From Dryococelus australis (taxonomy: Eukaryota > Arthropoda > Insecta > Phasmatodea > Phasmatidae): a stretch of 64,000 nucleotides of DNA. The translations under genes and the position numbers were made by a program. This document shows, in pieces, positions 1-12,510 of the stretch. The stretch's first letter is position 1, and the number at the start of each line of letters is the position of its first letter. The DNA lies in NCBI GenBank assembly GCA_029891345.1, contig CM057002.1, positions 23,484,795 to 23,548,794 of the forward strand, written 5' to 3'. Below the pieces are notes generated by a model. The model was not told where the DNA came from. It made no database searches and was given only the letters and a program-made list of their open reading frames with translations.

Positions 1-155
1 ACACACAAAAGCACTTGTTTACAAATCAGTGTTCTAACCTCGAATCCACTACACGCCGATTTTACTAGTCGAGTTGGCAGAAAAGCAGTTCAGTGTTGGG
101 ACACGGAGACTCGTGTGCAGCCAGCGAAATCAGTCTACCTCATATTTATTCTATG
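1..155 (+). mobile_element. hAT-like MITE, right half, cut by window edge
   Basis: This is the right-hand part of a short non-autonomous DNA transposon that has full copies at 40185-40568, 51008-51391 and (inverted) 25694-26079. The block with GTTGGGACACGGAGA, the cAGCGAgATC stretch and the terminal CTACCTCAT...CTATG align in order with those copies. The left half lies outside the window, so its target duplication cannot be read. The open frame crossing this segment is a by-product and is not treated as a gene. Confidence 0.8.
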
Positions 156-984
156 TCTATTCTAGGATAGCACCGGAGTTCTCCGTGCGCATTATACTCC
201 AAAGAGGACCTCTGATAAAGCCTACCGATTGCCCAGTGCTCCTAATTAGTCTAGAACAACAAAGGAAGGCCACAGTGGTTTACAGAACCGATTCAAACTT
301 CCCGCCATTGTGTTCCAAGCGCGAGTAAATACTCTGTCTTAGCTCTTTTGATCGCATCCTCTTGAATTCGCCGAAATGCCCCCACTCAGATGAAGAACGT
401 TTTGAATTTTCATCTCGCGCACCGTTGCTTTCGGGTTTACTAGTACACGTAGAAGGAAGCAATGTCTGCAAATTGTAGCCATCAAATTGTTTCTCGGCGT
501 CGCATCTAATTATGAGAAAATTGCTTTCTTGAGTTAAGACCGCAGTGCCAGGGCATAAAGCACAGTGAGTGCCAACCTGTTAAACCAACTATCAAAATGA
601 AGTGACGACGTTTTTATTTTATTTAGCGCCTTGAATTAACTGTAAAAAAATATCAGCTCAGAAAAAGCTATGGTTCCAGATACGTAGGATATTTTGTTGA
701 AGACCTAAATGTAACGTTATCGGATATTTAAGATCTTTAGCCTGGTTTTATGGCAACACTTCAGGTTATATTGCCCATCTCAGGATTTTACACACTTCTG
801 ATTAATACGATACCGGCTGTAACGTCTCCCTACTATACTGCGAAGACGAAGGATGTCCAGTTTGTAAAAGTATAAATTCGGATAAATTTAGATGTTTTAA
901 ATGTTCAGTGTTGATACATTACGGTCTCAAGTTGGGAAAGAACAGAAAAGCATATTATATGTAATTTTCTCTGTTTACTGTGAA
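156..984. other. unique A+T-rich DNA, nothing recognised
   Basis: No repeat shared with the rest of the window, no tRNA-like box pair and no coding frame that resembles a known protein was seen here on either strand. Confidence 0.5.
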
Positions 985-988
985 GTAT

Positions 989-1883
989 TGTTACGCGCTG
1001 CAACTGCCGCTGGAAGGCTGTCCGACGTTGTGGGGAAGGGGCGGTGATTCACCTTGAACCTCCCCTCTTCCTGGAACGACGCGCTCGCTGCCGGTTTCCC
1101 TGCTTCTGGGAAGCCCGCGAATACTGACAGCGGTGAGACTTGCTGGCGTCACAGATCTCCTCTCACCTGCTGGAGATTCCGACAAATGTAGCGACGACGC
1201 AAGAATATTCTGGTGATACTACCCGGTGCCACAGCCCTCCTCGGCGCAGCGCGCGAGTTGGGTAAGATTATTGGTAATGGCCTACGACACTATATATACT
1301 GCCGCGATCCAGTGGCCAGAGTCTTTGGCGAAGGCCATCTGGCCGAGAGCGCACGAGCAAAGTGAAGCCTGGATGACGACAGGAGATTGCGGGACGACGG
1401 CGGGCGAGGTGATCGTGGCGTGAATGGACGAGAGGGCGTGAAAACCGGTGAGTGGGGCTTACTGTGCGTGATGGCGCTCGGAGGACGCTCAGAACATTGC
1501 GGACTGGTGGAACATGGACTGAACTGAGGTGGGACTGAATGGACATGCAATATGGATTCTATTGTAAATATTCGAACTGTCAAATATGGACGCATGTGTT
1601 ATAAAATAATTGAATAGATTGATACACTGTCTATTGGGACTGATTTTTAATGAGTTAATTTCAATGATTTCTTTGTGGTAATTATAAAGCCTATTAGTTA
1701 GAGTAATTAATTGTGAACCGTAAATGATTGACAATTTATTGTGAGATGTTGAATTGAGAGAATTTTGCTGTAGTTGTAAATAAAATTAGGAAATTATAAT
1801 TAACTCTTTTATTTAATTAAGACTTCCATCACTTAGCGAACTTGTTTTAGCCCACTTAACTTCTAGAGAGAGAAATTGTAACA
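989..1883 (+). mobile_element. solo LTR of an LTR retrotransposon (copy 1)
   Basis: An 895-bp segment begins TGTTACGCGC and ends ATTGTAACA, and is flanked by a 4-bp direct repeat GTAT (985-988 and 1884-1887), as expected for Ty3/gypsy-type insertion. Inside it the first half is GC-rich, with a TATATATA stretch at 1291-1298 as a likely U3 promoter. An AATAAA signal near 1779 precedes the A+T-rich end. No gag or pol frames adjoin it, so it is a solo LTR left by recombination between the two LTRs of a full element. A relative with matching ends lies at 43707-44513. Short open frames across it are not treated as genes. The exact family is not recognised. Confidence 0.8.
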
Positions 1884-2289
1884 GTATGTAAAATCCAAAG
1901 ATAACACGCATACACGATTGCAAAATTCTTCGATGATTGTGTAATAAAATGGATGTGTTGCCGTATGCTATGTGGATTACGCAACTATTCAACAAGGCAG
2001 AATTATAATAAATACGTGAAATAGATCACAAGCACTCAAGCAAGTCTCTAGAATAACAGTGTAAATTTAGCAAAAATGTACAAGTGTAGAGATTTTCATG
2101 CTTAATGTAATCAATTAGCACAGTTAAATATCTATACTAGGTATCCTTACCAGGAATCTCGAAAATCTAAAACGGATGTGTGACAATGGACTCAGAAACT
2201 TTTTTTTAACCAGTGCGCAGTCCACTGTACTCAGGTGTTCTGTTCATTTTCCTTGAGACTTTCTGCGAATGGTCGTGCGATTAAAAGTA

Positions 2290-2291
<2 letters not shown>

Positions 2292-2321
<30 letters not shown>
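2292..2321. repeat. (AT)n microsatellite
   Basis: About 15 uninterrupted AT dinucleotides. Confidence 0.95.
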
Positions 2322-2323
<2 letters not shown>

Positions 2324-2960
2324 CAAAAATCACAACTCACACTCCAGAGGTGCTGCAGTAGAAAATTTCCTGCATGTATAGAATCAAATATTTTGAAATC
2401 TAATTGGGCTGGGTACAGTAACTACCAGAATTTAACTTAATCCATGTAATGCTACAAAAAAAAAATTACACGTTTTTCATAAAAGTCCAAGAATGTTGCA
2501 ACTCATGTTTGTTTTTCTGTCTGACTATAAAAAATCAGTTAACCTAAACTTAGTACTTATTTAAGTAGTATTACGAGGTCCATCATCATGTATCCTTATT
2601 GTGATACTGTACTGAGAAATGTTTGTTCAGAGCGAACAGCATGTTTTTATATAGCTAAACAAGTATAAACACTTGATTCATTTTTCTGTAACTAATTGAT
2701 TAAGTTTCCGCTATGTGGCATATGAACTACTCGAACCAGTGGAAATGGCTCCGCTTAGATCGGTGGAAAACCACTGGTTGTTTCAATGAAACGATTTAAA
2801 TAATTGAATAGGCCTAAGTGACGTCCATCTGCATGCGGCGAATTAAATATTGTTTCTATTGAACTAAGCCAAATAATTACGAAAAATAAACATATTTCTG
2901 ATAGTCACCTTTTATATTGTGCAGGTTAACGTATTTTAAATAAGTAAAAAAACACGCGGT

Positions 2961-3026
2961 GTCCAGTATTTCGACCCACAGAATCCCTTTTCTAGACCAT
3001 TGCCTTACAAACTGAGCTACCAAGAC
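2961..3026 (-). pseudogene. tRNA-like remnant (SINE head or tRNA pseudogene)
   Basis: Read on the minus strand, the segment contains an A-box-like TGGTAGCTCAGTTTGTAAGG, and about 35 bases later a B-box-like GGGTCGAAATAC. The spacing fits a tRNA-derived Pol III promoter, but the second box is degenerate and a clean cloverleaf is not visible. It is more likely the decayed head of a tRNA-derived SINE than a working tRNA gene. Confidence 0.45.
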
Positions 3027-3338
3027 AAAGTTGAGACTGCAAGGGGGTAAATACTTGTTGGGCCTCATATAGTTCATTATCGAACACATGTAACTTTTAA
3101 TTGTTTGTACTTTCTTTTCGGTTTTTGTTTTACTGATAACATTAGGATGGTTAAAACAAATAGCAAATACGAATGCACACAAATCACCACATTTAATTAA
3201 ACCTACAAACAAAGTGCCACGATGAGTACGTGAAAACGAAACGAAAGTTGAAGAAAACAGAATGAAAGATTGAATGTTCACGTTTCCTTGCAAAATGGTA
3301 AGATAAAAGACGAAACTCTCATTAAATAAATATATGAC

Positions 3339-4880
3339 AGTAGTAGGGGCTGGATGGTTCTATTTCACTTTTGATTAATCGGATTATCAATTTGATATCA
3401 AAAGGTTAATTAAATTGTTTAAAGGGTTATTAAAGGGGTTAATCCTTAATCCGATTTTAATCCGATCAAAAAATGAAAGCGTTAATCCTTAATCCGATCA
3501 AAAATTGAAAGGGGGTAGCAGGAGCTCTGTACGATGTTAGCAGTGTGGTGCCCTAGAGGCGACTGACCAAAGTGGTGGGTTGCAATGTCTTAAATATGTG
3601 CAGTGTTTTGTGCAAGAGTGGGTTAAGGCTATTTTTTTTTGTAATTATGAGATGTTTTGACGGATGTTGGTGGTACATAGACGATTTTTACGAATATATT
3701 TAACACACAAGAGAATTTCAAAGTGTTTAAACAATTTCTAAGAGTAACTCAAGTGTAATTTTTTTTTTTTGAAGAATATTTCTCTTAGATGGTGGTGGGA
3801 GATAGGCGACTTTGAAAGATGCGATTTATGTGTGAGTAATGAAAATAATCTGTTTTCCGAATGCAATTAAACATTAGACAAATTCAAAGTGTTCTTCATA
3901 TGAATTGATTACATGTATTGAATCGCAAATTTCAAACGACTACATGAATAATAAGTGAAATTATGTGAGTTCTAAATGTAATATGAGTCTCGAGCTTAGA
4001 AATATAATTTAAACTATAGAAAATTTTAACATTTGGTGTCGACAAGTGCAAACTCACTAAAACGAAATCCAACTAGCCAGTATGAAATTACACAAGGCAG
4101 AGTCGTTAAACAAGTTTTACGTATGAATGAATAACATGAGAGACAAGTATACTGAACAACTATTGTCTTTGAACAAAATCCAGCTAGTCAGTATGAATAA
4201 ATAACATGTACAAATTACATGATTCAGCCTGGAGAATAATATCTTACAGCAAAAATAAACTCCCTACACCCTCTCCCTATCCTGGCCAGAGTGCGACCAT
4301 GGGCTACTCGCGATTGCCAATTTCTCGGCAATAAGGCAAGATGGTGTCAACTGCCTAATTGCGTTCTGATTGGGAGGACAATGCCTACCACCCACTTCTC
4401 ACCAACCTGCCACACCTACCCTGCACCCCTCGGAACCTACCCGACTCTACGCTGCCAGCAACCCTGCACCTCCCCTCCAAGCCATGTCTGCGAGGTCCTT
4501 TAGGTCATTTACCAATCAGCCTGCAATTGTCATTTTTCGACACTAAGACAAGATGGCGACAAATGCCTAATTACGTGTGGATAGGAGCATTCAATCCTCT
4601 CACCCCTATGCTCCTTCCGTTGCCATCATAACCGACTTGAGTCCACGCACCCCTCCCATCCCTACTGGCAAAGGTGACTATTATGAAGAGCTGCATTATC
4701 TATCGAACTTGGCTTCGCAAAAACCTGTTTTATGCATCCCAGCATCAGCCCTGTGAACCTTTTTTCGTATTTTTTCATGAGTTGGCACTCCTGCAGTATC
4801 TGTTTCACAACAACGCGCCCTCCCTCGCTACAGTATTCCGAACATGTTTTTTCTAGTGTTGGCTCACCTGCTTCGCCTCG
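3339..4880 (+). repeat. left inverted arm of the 9.1-kb element
   Basis: The order of homologous blocks from outside inward is: the terminal AGTAGTAGGGG; a TTAATCC-type repeat block (3400-3510); a block containing GGCGACTGACC; one ending CCAGCTAGTCAGTATGAAT; and an inner C-rich block with AAGATGGTGTCAACTGCC. The inner block is internally repeated (near 4335 and 4545). Relative to the right arm this arm lacks roughly 560 bp around 4250. Pairs of short open frames in the two arms are similar only because the DNA is shared. Confidence 0.75.
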
Positions 4881-5690
4881 CCGACCCGTATCCTTCTGAA
4901 TGCATACCCCTAGAGATTTTGCCTGACTCAATATTGTTTAAACCTTACCAAACAGGTTGACTATATGAGCCGTGAAAAACATTTTACAAGAACCTGAAAA
5001 CAACTTTCCAATATAAGCCCTGAGAAAATCCCCAGATTTAACACTTCAACAAGTGTATATTTGAATCAAGCAAAATATGTTTTGTAAAATCACACAGAAA
5101 CACAAGACTTATTTTATTCACTTGTTAAAACAGAAGTAATTTCTACAAGTATTCAAACAAGATATATTTTATTCACTCTTTAAGAAATTTTTACTTTCAA
5201 TTCGATGCATAGGAGAGAAAAAATATTGGGAGAGAATTGTCCATCTCTTTTAACAATGAGCTCTTGAGAGCAGATGAGAGGAAACAAGGCAAGAAGCACT
5301 GGGTTGCGCACATGAGACTTGGGGAAATGAGAAAGATCTCTGATAAAAGCATTACATCAATGGCAATGTCTAACACAACATCCACACATTGCAAAGAAAA
5401 AATTGTTTTTATGATGTGACCAACCTGTGGTGGCGAGCATGCTAACCGCTTAACCAACACATTCCCCTTTATTTACGTCTAACTAAAAACTGTCCAACAG
5501 CAAAAAGAATTCCATGTAACATAAAATGTATATATTTGAATTTATTTCATGTTTTAACAGTTTCCAATGTAAGTTTAACGAAATTGTATGAATAAAGGTG
5601 GAAATTATGTTTTTTGTAGTTGGAATATAGAGATTTTCATCATTTTATTATTGAAATAATAATAAAGTTCATTAAGAAACTTTCCAACAT

Positions 5691-5967
5691 GAATGAATTT
5701 TCTTAAAAAAATCTTTAGAACTGAATCATTTTTCTATATAAATCGTTAAATCTGAATGATTTTTCTTTAAAAATCATTAGAACTGAATGAATTTTTTTTT
5801 GAAAATTGTTAGAACAGAATGACTTTTCTTTATAAATCATTATAACTGAATGATTTTTCTTTATAAATCGTTACACCCAAATGAAATTTCTTAAAAAATC
5901 ATTAAAACTGAATGACTTTTCTTTAAAATCGTTCAAACTGAATGTATTTTTTTTAATTGTTAGAACA
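5691..5967. repeat. 31-bp minisatellite, about nine units
   Basis: Successive units share the form GAATGA-TTTTTCTTTA, then AATCGTTAGAACT, with period 30-32 bp and moderate divergence. Very A+T-rich and non-coding. Confidence 0.9.
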
Positions 5968-6516
5968 TTATACTTTCAAACATTAAATTGTAAAAAAACT
6001 TTTCACCCTCTTACAAGTAAAATATCATTATAATTTTTTAATAATCCAAAAATTTGTGAAATTATACAGCAAAAGGAATCATTCATCACTGAAATTTTGA
6101 ATTTTCAATACAATGTATGTCTAGGGTTAAGACACAACCTTAATTTGGGTTTCTTAACTGGAATAACAACTAGTGGTGAAGGAGGTAATGAGATTGGGCT
6201 ATAAGTTATTTCTTGTGGCGACTAACTGAATATAGGCGAAGTCGGAGAAATTAATTTATCTCGCTGTGATTCAGGTGACAATATTTCAATAGACGTCTGA
6301 TTTCGAGCAGGTGATGCAACAAAATTAAAATCTAAAAATTCGTTAAATTCCTACAATAAATTATCATTGATAAATACAGCTTTCAGAGAGACGATTAGAG
6401 AGGGAGATATTACATCTAACATTTAACAACAGGAGCAGATCTTGGGTGTTGGTAGTCGTTGTTCATCTGTATTTCTTCTCCTTAAGTTTAAAGCTACAAA
6501 CTCTGTAGGTGGGAGC

Positions 6517-6759
6517 ACCATAGCGGACGGTGCTGCAAACTTGGAAGATGTGAACACAGTGGCTGATGATGCTGTGGACACTCTCGTAGATATGGGCACT
6601 GTGACTGATGGTGCTACAAACTTTGAAGATGTGGACACAGTGGCTGACAGCACTGTGGATGATCTCGTAAACATGAGCACCATGCCGTACAGTGCTGCAA
6701 ACTTTGAAGATGTGGACACAGTGTCTGACGATGTTGTGGAAACTCTCCTAGACGGGAAT
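6517..6759 (+). repeat. three 81-bp units, open frame on both strands
   Basis: Three consecutive 81-bp units (6517-6597, 6598-6678, 6679-6759) keep one reading frame, giving a 27-residue acidic repeat with the core NFEDVDTVAD. The frame is open from about 6427 to 6864. An acceptor-like CAACAG ends at 6432 and a donor-like AAG|GTAAAC falls at 6788, so an exon is possible. Against this, the units differ mostly at amino-acid-changing positions, the opposite strand is also open for over 100 codons, and no ATG begins the frame. I regard it as a minisatellite whose length is a multiple of three, with a coding exon as the less likely alternative. Confidence 0.6.
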
Positions 6760-8755
6760 AATGACACCATCATTGTTTGCAATGTGAAGGTAAACTGGTC
6801 TTCCTCTAAAGAAGTTAATAAATCATCCGAACCATTGATTAGTCTATTGAAATACTCCCAATAAATATCATAGAGCTATTTGTTAAAATCTTGCATGGAT
6901 AAGCTGAGATGTCATGGTCGTATGACCACGACATCGCAAAATGAACCGAACTGACAAACAACTGGTAAAAGTGGAAAGGAGGGAAGATGCTGAAGCCCTA
7001 TATATAAATATTTCAAATTTTCAGTTAAAACATTCGAGAAGCCAGATTTCTCCCCTCCAACCCGAAGTCAGAAGTTCAGGCACCCATTCCCCTCTCTTCC
7101 TGCACCGCCGACTTTCAAATCTCTTAAAACCAACACCCCCAACCTAGGAGATAAAACTCTCTGATAAGTTTATTGATCAAAGAAATGAATAACATTTATT
7201 TATCAGTAAAATATCTTCAGAATCATTACAAATAAATAAAGTTTATTTTATAATCCATTAAAATGATTAGCAATGTAATAGAGTCAACATATTTAATAAA
7301 ACAATGTATAATTTATAGAAAAAATTAAGAAAATTTATCCATAAAAACCATGGTATAATGCCTTCTTAATCTTCTCTAAGATTACTTTAATCTTTTATAA
7401 GAAATCAATCAAGAGACATGATATAATCTAATTTTAGTAAATATGTTCCCATTTTTCATCTGTACATTGATAATCATATTTACGCTAAACACATATAGAT
7501 ATTTTCCGTGAATGTGTTAGAACATGTTTCCAATTTGTTTAAAATTCTATTTTATAAAATATTTCCATCAAATTATTATTTTTCCATAAAGGTTAGTTAT
7601 GTATGGAGAAGTAAAACTTGTTTTGTAAATATCTGTTAATTTTTATATAAATCTTGAATTTCTTTTTTAATTCTTGAATATTTTCTTGCGTAATGGAGTT
7701 TGCAAAGTGGATATTAATTTTTATCAAGTAGAAGACAAAATTTCAAATAGCTCATAAGACTTTTTGACCATGATAGTTACAAAGGTTGAAAAAAATGTTG
7801 ACCTGAACTGCCCTCCCTACGAGGGGATGGGGATGTCCTTGGTCACTTTCTTTGTGACAAGCTAGGTGCCTGGGTTGTCTTCAGGGTATAATAAAACCAA
7901 CATGCATTCTGTGGATATTGGCAAAGCAATACGTATATCAATTCGAAGCGAGTATAAATTAGTCAGATAATAAGGTTTCATCAGAAACATTTCATATGAT
8001 TCATTTAAGTTATACATCTATTAAATTGAACATATCTAACTTTTTCACATGGACAAGCAAATCTATATTAGTTTAATTAACAGTGATTCGTTATTTATTA
8101 TTTTATGTTTACCTTGTTACAATCATACTTATACGATGCTCGAGCCTAGGTTACATCAACCTAGCATTATGCGGGATGGTATATTATATTGTTAGTTATG
8201 GAAAAGTGGTTAGAGTGCTTGTTTCCAGAATTTTTCCCTCCCTGTGGAGAAAATATTTTTTTTACCAAAACCAGTTCACTTTTAATAAGAAGTAGGTTAA
8301 ATAAATTTCAAGAAAAGGATCCATTTTACATTATATTTATTAACTTAAAGACATTTAAGACGTGATTTTTCTTAAAATTCATCGTAATTTCCAGGATTTG
8401 AAATATTTTTTCGCAGAATTTTTCAACTCAAAGACATTTGGGATACATTTCCATTTTAATGTTATTTTGAATGTATTTGTAACATTATATATTTGTTGGA
8501 ATTTGGATATTGTTTCCCGGAATTTGTTTCTCGAATTAGATTTCTATGCTATTTCGTATTTTTTATTTCATTGTGCCAATTCGTTGTTAGTTTATCTGAA
8601 TACTTTTCTGGGTTTCTTAATTGTTTGGTGTAGGTTATATTTTTTAGCTTGTATCGATATAGTTCTTGGAAATTGTTTTGTATATGAGAGCAAAATAGTA
8701 TTCCCCATGCTGAAAACTTTTTATATGAAAATCATTATTAATTTTAATAGTGTAA

Positions 8756-8828
8756 AAGATTTTGACTGTGTATCACTACTTAAAAGTTTTTGACTGTGTA
8801 TCACTACTTAAAAGTTTTTGACTGTGTG
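8756..8828. repeat. 28-bp tandem repeat, about 2.5 units
   Basis: TTTTTGACTGTGTATCACTA and the following AAAAG are repeated almost identically, ending in a partial third unit. Confidence 0.9.
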
Positions 8829-10314
8829 CCCTAGGATGTAGTTTTTTGACGATGCTGAGTAACTCACAGTATTTTTTAATGCGTATTTAAAATTTAAGTT
8901 TTTTTTAATACTAGGCTTAAAATTTAAATGCAATATAGTTTATGTAAAACAAATTGGTTTTTTTACTAGTCACAGCCCACGCTCCAAATGTGTAGATGGT
9001 AAAGAAAGACGAGACCACCCTGGCAAAGGAAAATCATAGTGTAAAGTGTAGGCTAGCTGTAGGCTGGGAACCCATGTCGCGGAGTGAAATTTGTGGGTAT
9101 GGCGGAGAGATGGGGGAAGTTCTTTCTCGTAGCTCTATTGTATAGGCGCTAGCGGCGAGCATCAGACTCTGCGCATGAAGGGAAGGTTGTTGGGCGGATG
9201 GAAATGGACAGGTATCGATAGTGGCAGACGATGCTGGCAGCATCAGTATAGTGAAGCATTCTCTCATTCCTTCGCCTGCTTCCTGCTATGCATATCTCCA
9301 TCTGTGTGCGACCCAATCCGACCCTCCCACGCCTTACACTGTTCCAACTACATGCATGGCCCGACCCAATGCTGTTCCATAGTCACCTCATTTTCCCTCA
9401 TCAGCTCTCGAGACCTAAGTTTCACTCGCTCCTGCACACACTCAATTTTCAGGCATCCACTACCTGGTATTGTACACAATGTTATAGAATGACTCATACC
9501 CATATCTATTTGTAAAACACATTGCTGTAGTCGACTGCCTTTCCCAAATAAATTTGGAACTAATTAATATTCAACACAGAATAATAAACTTTAGCATACG
9601 ATAGTACTCTCTAAAAGAAATTCTGGGTTGGGAAAAAACTATACGTGAAATATGTATTTTTGTCTGCTAGATGAATAAATATACGCCAGATTGAAACTAA
9701 AACAATTTTTCCAACATATTTGTTTAACATAAGATTTCAATGGTTGAAAATGAATTTTAACTTGAGTATTTATTAAATCTAATAATAGTGTTCTTAAGTT
9801 TTAACTTGTGTAAGTGGAAAGATGCGTATTTGAAAAACTGTGTTCTTTCAATGTTTAAAATCTTAGTGAGTTAAAATTATGACTTATAACTGTGTTGGTA
9901 TGAAACTTAATCAATGATTAGTTAAATGTTGGAAAACAGGAATAAACTTTAAAATGTGTTATAAGATTATTGGAAAACAGTATAAAGATTGCTGGAAAAC
10001 TGGGGGGAAAAATAGTTTGGTGGAAAACGGTTTATATTTTAAATAGAATTTATTCTGTGTTAAAATCACTGGGGACATATTTCTTAGTGATGAGGAAATT
10101 TAACGGTGGTATTTGTGAAATTTTATTTAAGTTGGAATGTGCTAACCTCTTGTCTCGAAAAAATAGGAGGGTGATTCACAGTCCGAGCGAAAATAACAGC
10201 TGGGAGAGGAGAGGGGAAATTGTCAAGGTCAGTTAAAAATCCACTGCTGTCTCCCTAGAAAAACTGTCGCTTTGGCCTTGAAGCAAGCTTTGTTCAAAAT
10301 CGAGGCAGCACTAT

Positions 10315-10947
10315 GGAGGTGAAGGGCCAGCGAACCAAAGCAGGGAAACCAACACTAGAAAAAAAAACACTTTCTGAATACTGTAGCGGGGGAGGGGCGG
10401 GTAGCCATGGTCTTGGAGAAGAACTCGCTTTTTGCACAAATACAGCTTCTGGATTAGAGGTAGGAGGGGTGTGTGGTCAGGGTCACGTCCCTCTGGACAA
10501 GGGCCAGTTCTGAGGGTTAGAGGTGGAAGGGGGTGGCTACAAGCAGACAGCACTCGATCTGCATGCAACTAGGCATTTCCATCTTGATTCATTTGCGAAA
10601 AATGACAATCACAGTCAGCCCAGGTGAATGACCCCCCAGGACCTCGCAGACACAGCTTGGCGGGGAGGGTGGTTTAGGCGGTAGATATGCATCCTGGACT
10701 CTGGCTTGTTCTGTGGGGTGGTGGTGGGATGGGGTGGTAGGCATCGCCCTCTGGATCGGAATGCAACTAGGCAGTTGACGCCATCTTGCCTTAGCGCCGA
10801 AAAAATTGACAATCACGAGCAGTCCAGGGTCGCACTCAGGTGATGGGAGGAAGGGGGTCTAGGGAGCTCTGGAGAGAAGTGACCTCACCTACCCAGTCGC
10901 TGCCATCTTCATTTGGTGATAAAAGCTTGGGCTAGATAGACATGCAC

Positions 10948-10997
<50 letters not shown>

Positions 10998-12427
10998 TTC
11001 ACTGCACCTCTAGACCTTGACGGCCGACGAGCTTACGATAGGGGGTTACCTCAGCTATGGACCGGTGATCATCTCTAGTGATAGCCATAATTTAATATAA
11101 AAGTATTTATCGGGAAAATATACATTTTCGTGAGTTAACTCAATATTGTGATAAGATTTTCAATTTCAGTGTTTCCTAGACTATAATACCATTTGCGTTA
11201 ACAAGTGTGCTCTATCTACAGAAATGTGTGGTATGTTAGTAATTTTAAAAAATAATTTTCTCTTCGAGGATGTTTGCGCATTTTTCCACATTACATATAT
11301 AAAGCGATGTGGGATTACACTCTACACAAGTTGGTAATTTTGAAACAAATAATTTGGGGTAGGATTTTCTACTGTTATATATTTTACTGATCAGAATAGA
11401 CACATGCAATTGTGTCTGGTTTAAAAAGTATTCAGAGTTTTTTTGCCATAAGATATCATTCTTCATGCTGAATCATGTAATTTGAACATATTATTTATTC
11501 ATACTGACTAGCTGGATTTTGTTTAAAGACAGTAGTTGTTCGTTATACTTATCTCTTCTGTTATTCATTCATAGGTAGAACTTGTTTCTAGACTCTGCCT
11601 TGTGTAATTTCATACTGGCTAGTTGGATTTCGTTTAGTGAGTTTTCACTTGCCGACATCAGATGTTAAAATTTTCTCTCGTGTAAATTATACTTCTAAGC
11701 TCGATACTCACATTACGTTTAAGACTCACGTAATTGCACTTATTATTCACATAGTCGTATGAAATTTGCGATTCGATTGTTGAACACTCTGAATCCCTTT
11801 AATTTTTAATTGCATTCGGAAAACATTTCGTCTTTCATTACTAACATGTAAATCGCATCTTTCAAAGCGCCTTTCTCCCACCACCATCTACAAGCAACAT
11901 TCTCCCCAAAAAACATAAAATTTACACTTAAGTCACTATTAGAACTTGTTTAAACATATTGGAATTTTCTCGTGTGTTAAATATATTCGTAAAAATAGTC
12001 TATCTACCACCAACATCCCTCCAAACACCTCAAAATTAGAAAAAAATCTGTTTAGAGTTGAGTGAAAGAGTGGGCTACACTCTTGCACTAAACTCCACAC
12101 CTATTTAAGACATCGCAACCCACCACTCTTGTCAGTCGCCTACAAGACACCACAACATCAACATCGTACAGCGCTCCTGCTACCCCCGTCCCAAAAAGAA
12201 AGAAAGAAAGAAGTACAAGGATAACAATTAACCCTTTCAATACATTTAACCCTTTCAATAAATTTAACCCTTTCAATTTTTGATCTGATTAAGGATTGTT
12301 CTTTCAATTATTGGCTGGGTTATATCGTATTAAGCATTAACACTTTCAATCAATTTAATTAACCCTCTGATATCTAATTGATAATCCGGTTAATGAAAAG
12401 TGAAATAGAACTATCCAGCCCCTACTA

Positions 12428-12429
<2 letters not shown>
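10315..12429 (-). repeat. right inverted arm of the 9.1-kb element
   Basis: Reverse-complement counterpart of 3339-4880. It carries about 560 bp (10875-11436) not present on the left, including the CT array at 10950-10994. The inner block (10590-10870) matches 4270-4500 in reverse, including the paired GACGCCATCTTGCC and GACAATCACGAGCAG stretches. The block around 11500-12120 matches 3560-4220 in reverse. Three short tandem copies of an AACCCTTTCAATAAATTT-type motif lie at 12230-12280. Confidence 0.75.
10950..10994. repeat. (CT)n microsatellite
   Basis: About 22 CT dinucleotides inside the right arm of the long-inverted-repeat element. Confidence 0.95.

Positions 12430-12510
<81 letters not shown>

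Larger units (their letters stand above)
1888..3338. other. A+T-rich spacer with an AT array and a tRNA-like remnant
   Basis: Apart from the AT microsatellite at 2292-2321 and the tRNA-like segment at 2961-3026, nothing is recognised. Open frames here (for example on the minus strand at 2877-3293) have no recognisable domain and a composition like the surrounding spacer. Confidence 0.5.
4881..10314. other. core of the long-inverted-repeat element, no recognised gene
   Basis: A+T-rich DNA holding a 31-bp minisatellite (5691-5967), three 81-bp in-frame repeats (6517-6759) and a 28-bp tandem repeat (8756-8828). The longest frame, about 143 codons at 8362-8793 on the plus strand, starts at GTG and is rich in Phe, Leu, Ile and Val because the strand is T-rich. 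It matches no family I know and I do not call it a gene. A short stretch near 5425-5460 read on the minus strand (AAGCGGTTAGCATGCTCGCC) looks like the A-box region of a SINE. Confidence 0.5.
3339..12429. mobile_element. candidate 9.1-kb long-inverted-repeat element
   Basis: The two ends are inverted copies. AGTAGTAGGGGCTGGAT at 3339 reappears in reverse complement ending at 12429, with about four differences in the first 60 bases, and the homology continues inward for over 1.5 kb on each side. Subterminal DNA repeats motifs around TTAATCCGATCAAAA, a pattern typical of transposase binding arrays. The 5.4-kb core (4881-10314) shows no recognisable transposase, polymerase, integrase or capsid frame. 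The target duplication is unclear: TATATGAC on the left against TATATATA on the right, where an AT array has grown. It could be a foldback or hAT-like element, a gene-less large transposon, or two independent inverted insertions of a 1.5-2 kb repeat. Confidence 0.5.

Noticed and set aside
8362..8793. 143-codon open frame on the plus strand with hydrophobic composition
   Set aside because: It starts at GTG, its residues (Phe, Leu, Ile, Val) simply reflect a T-rich strand, no family resemblance is seen, and frames of this size can arise by chance in a window this large.
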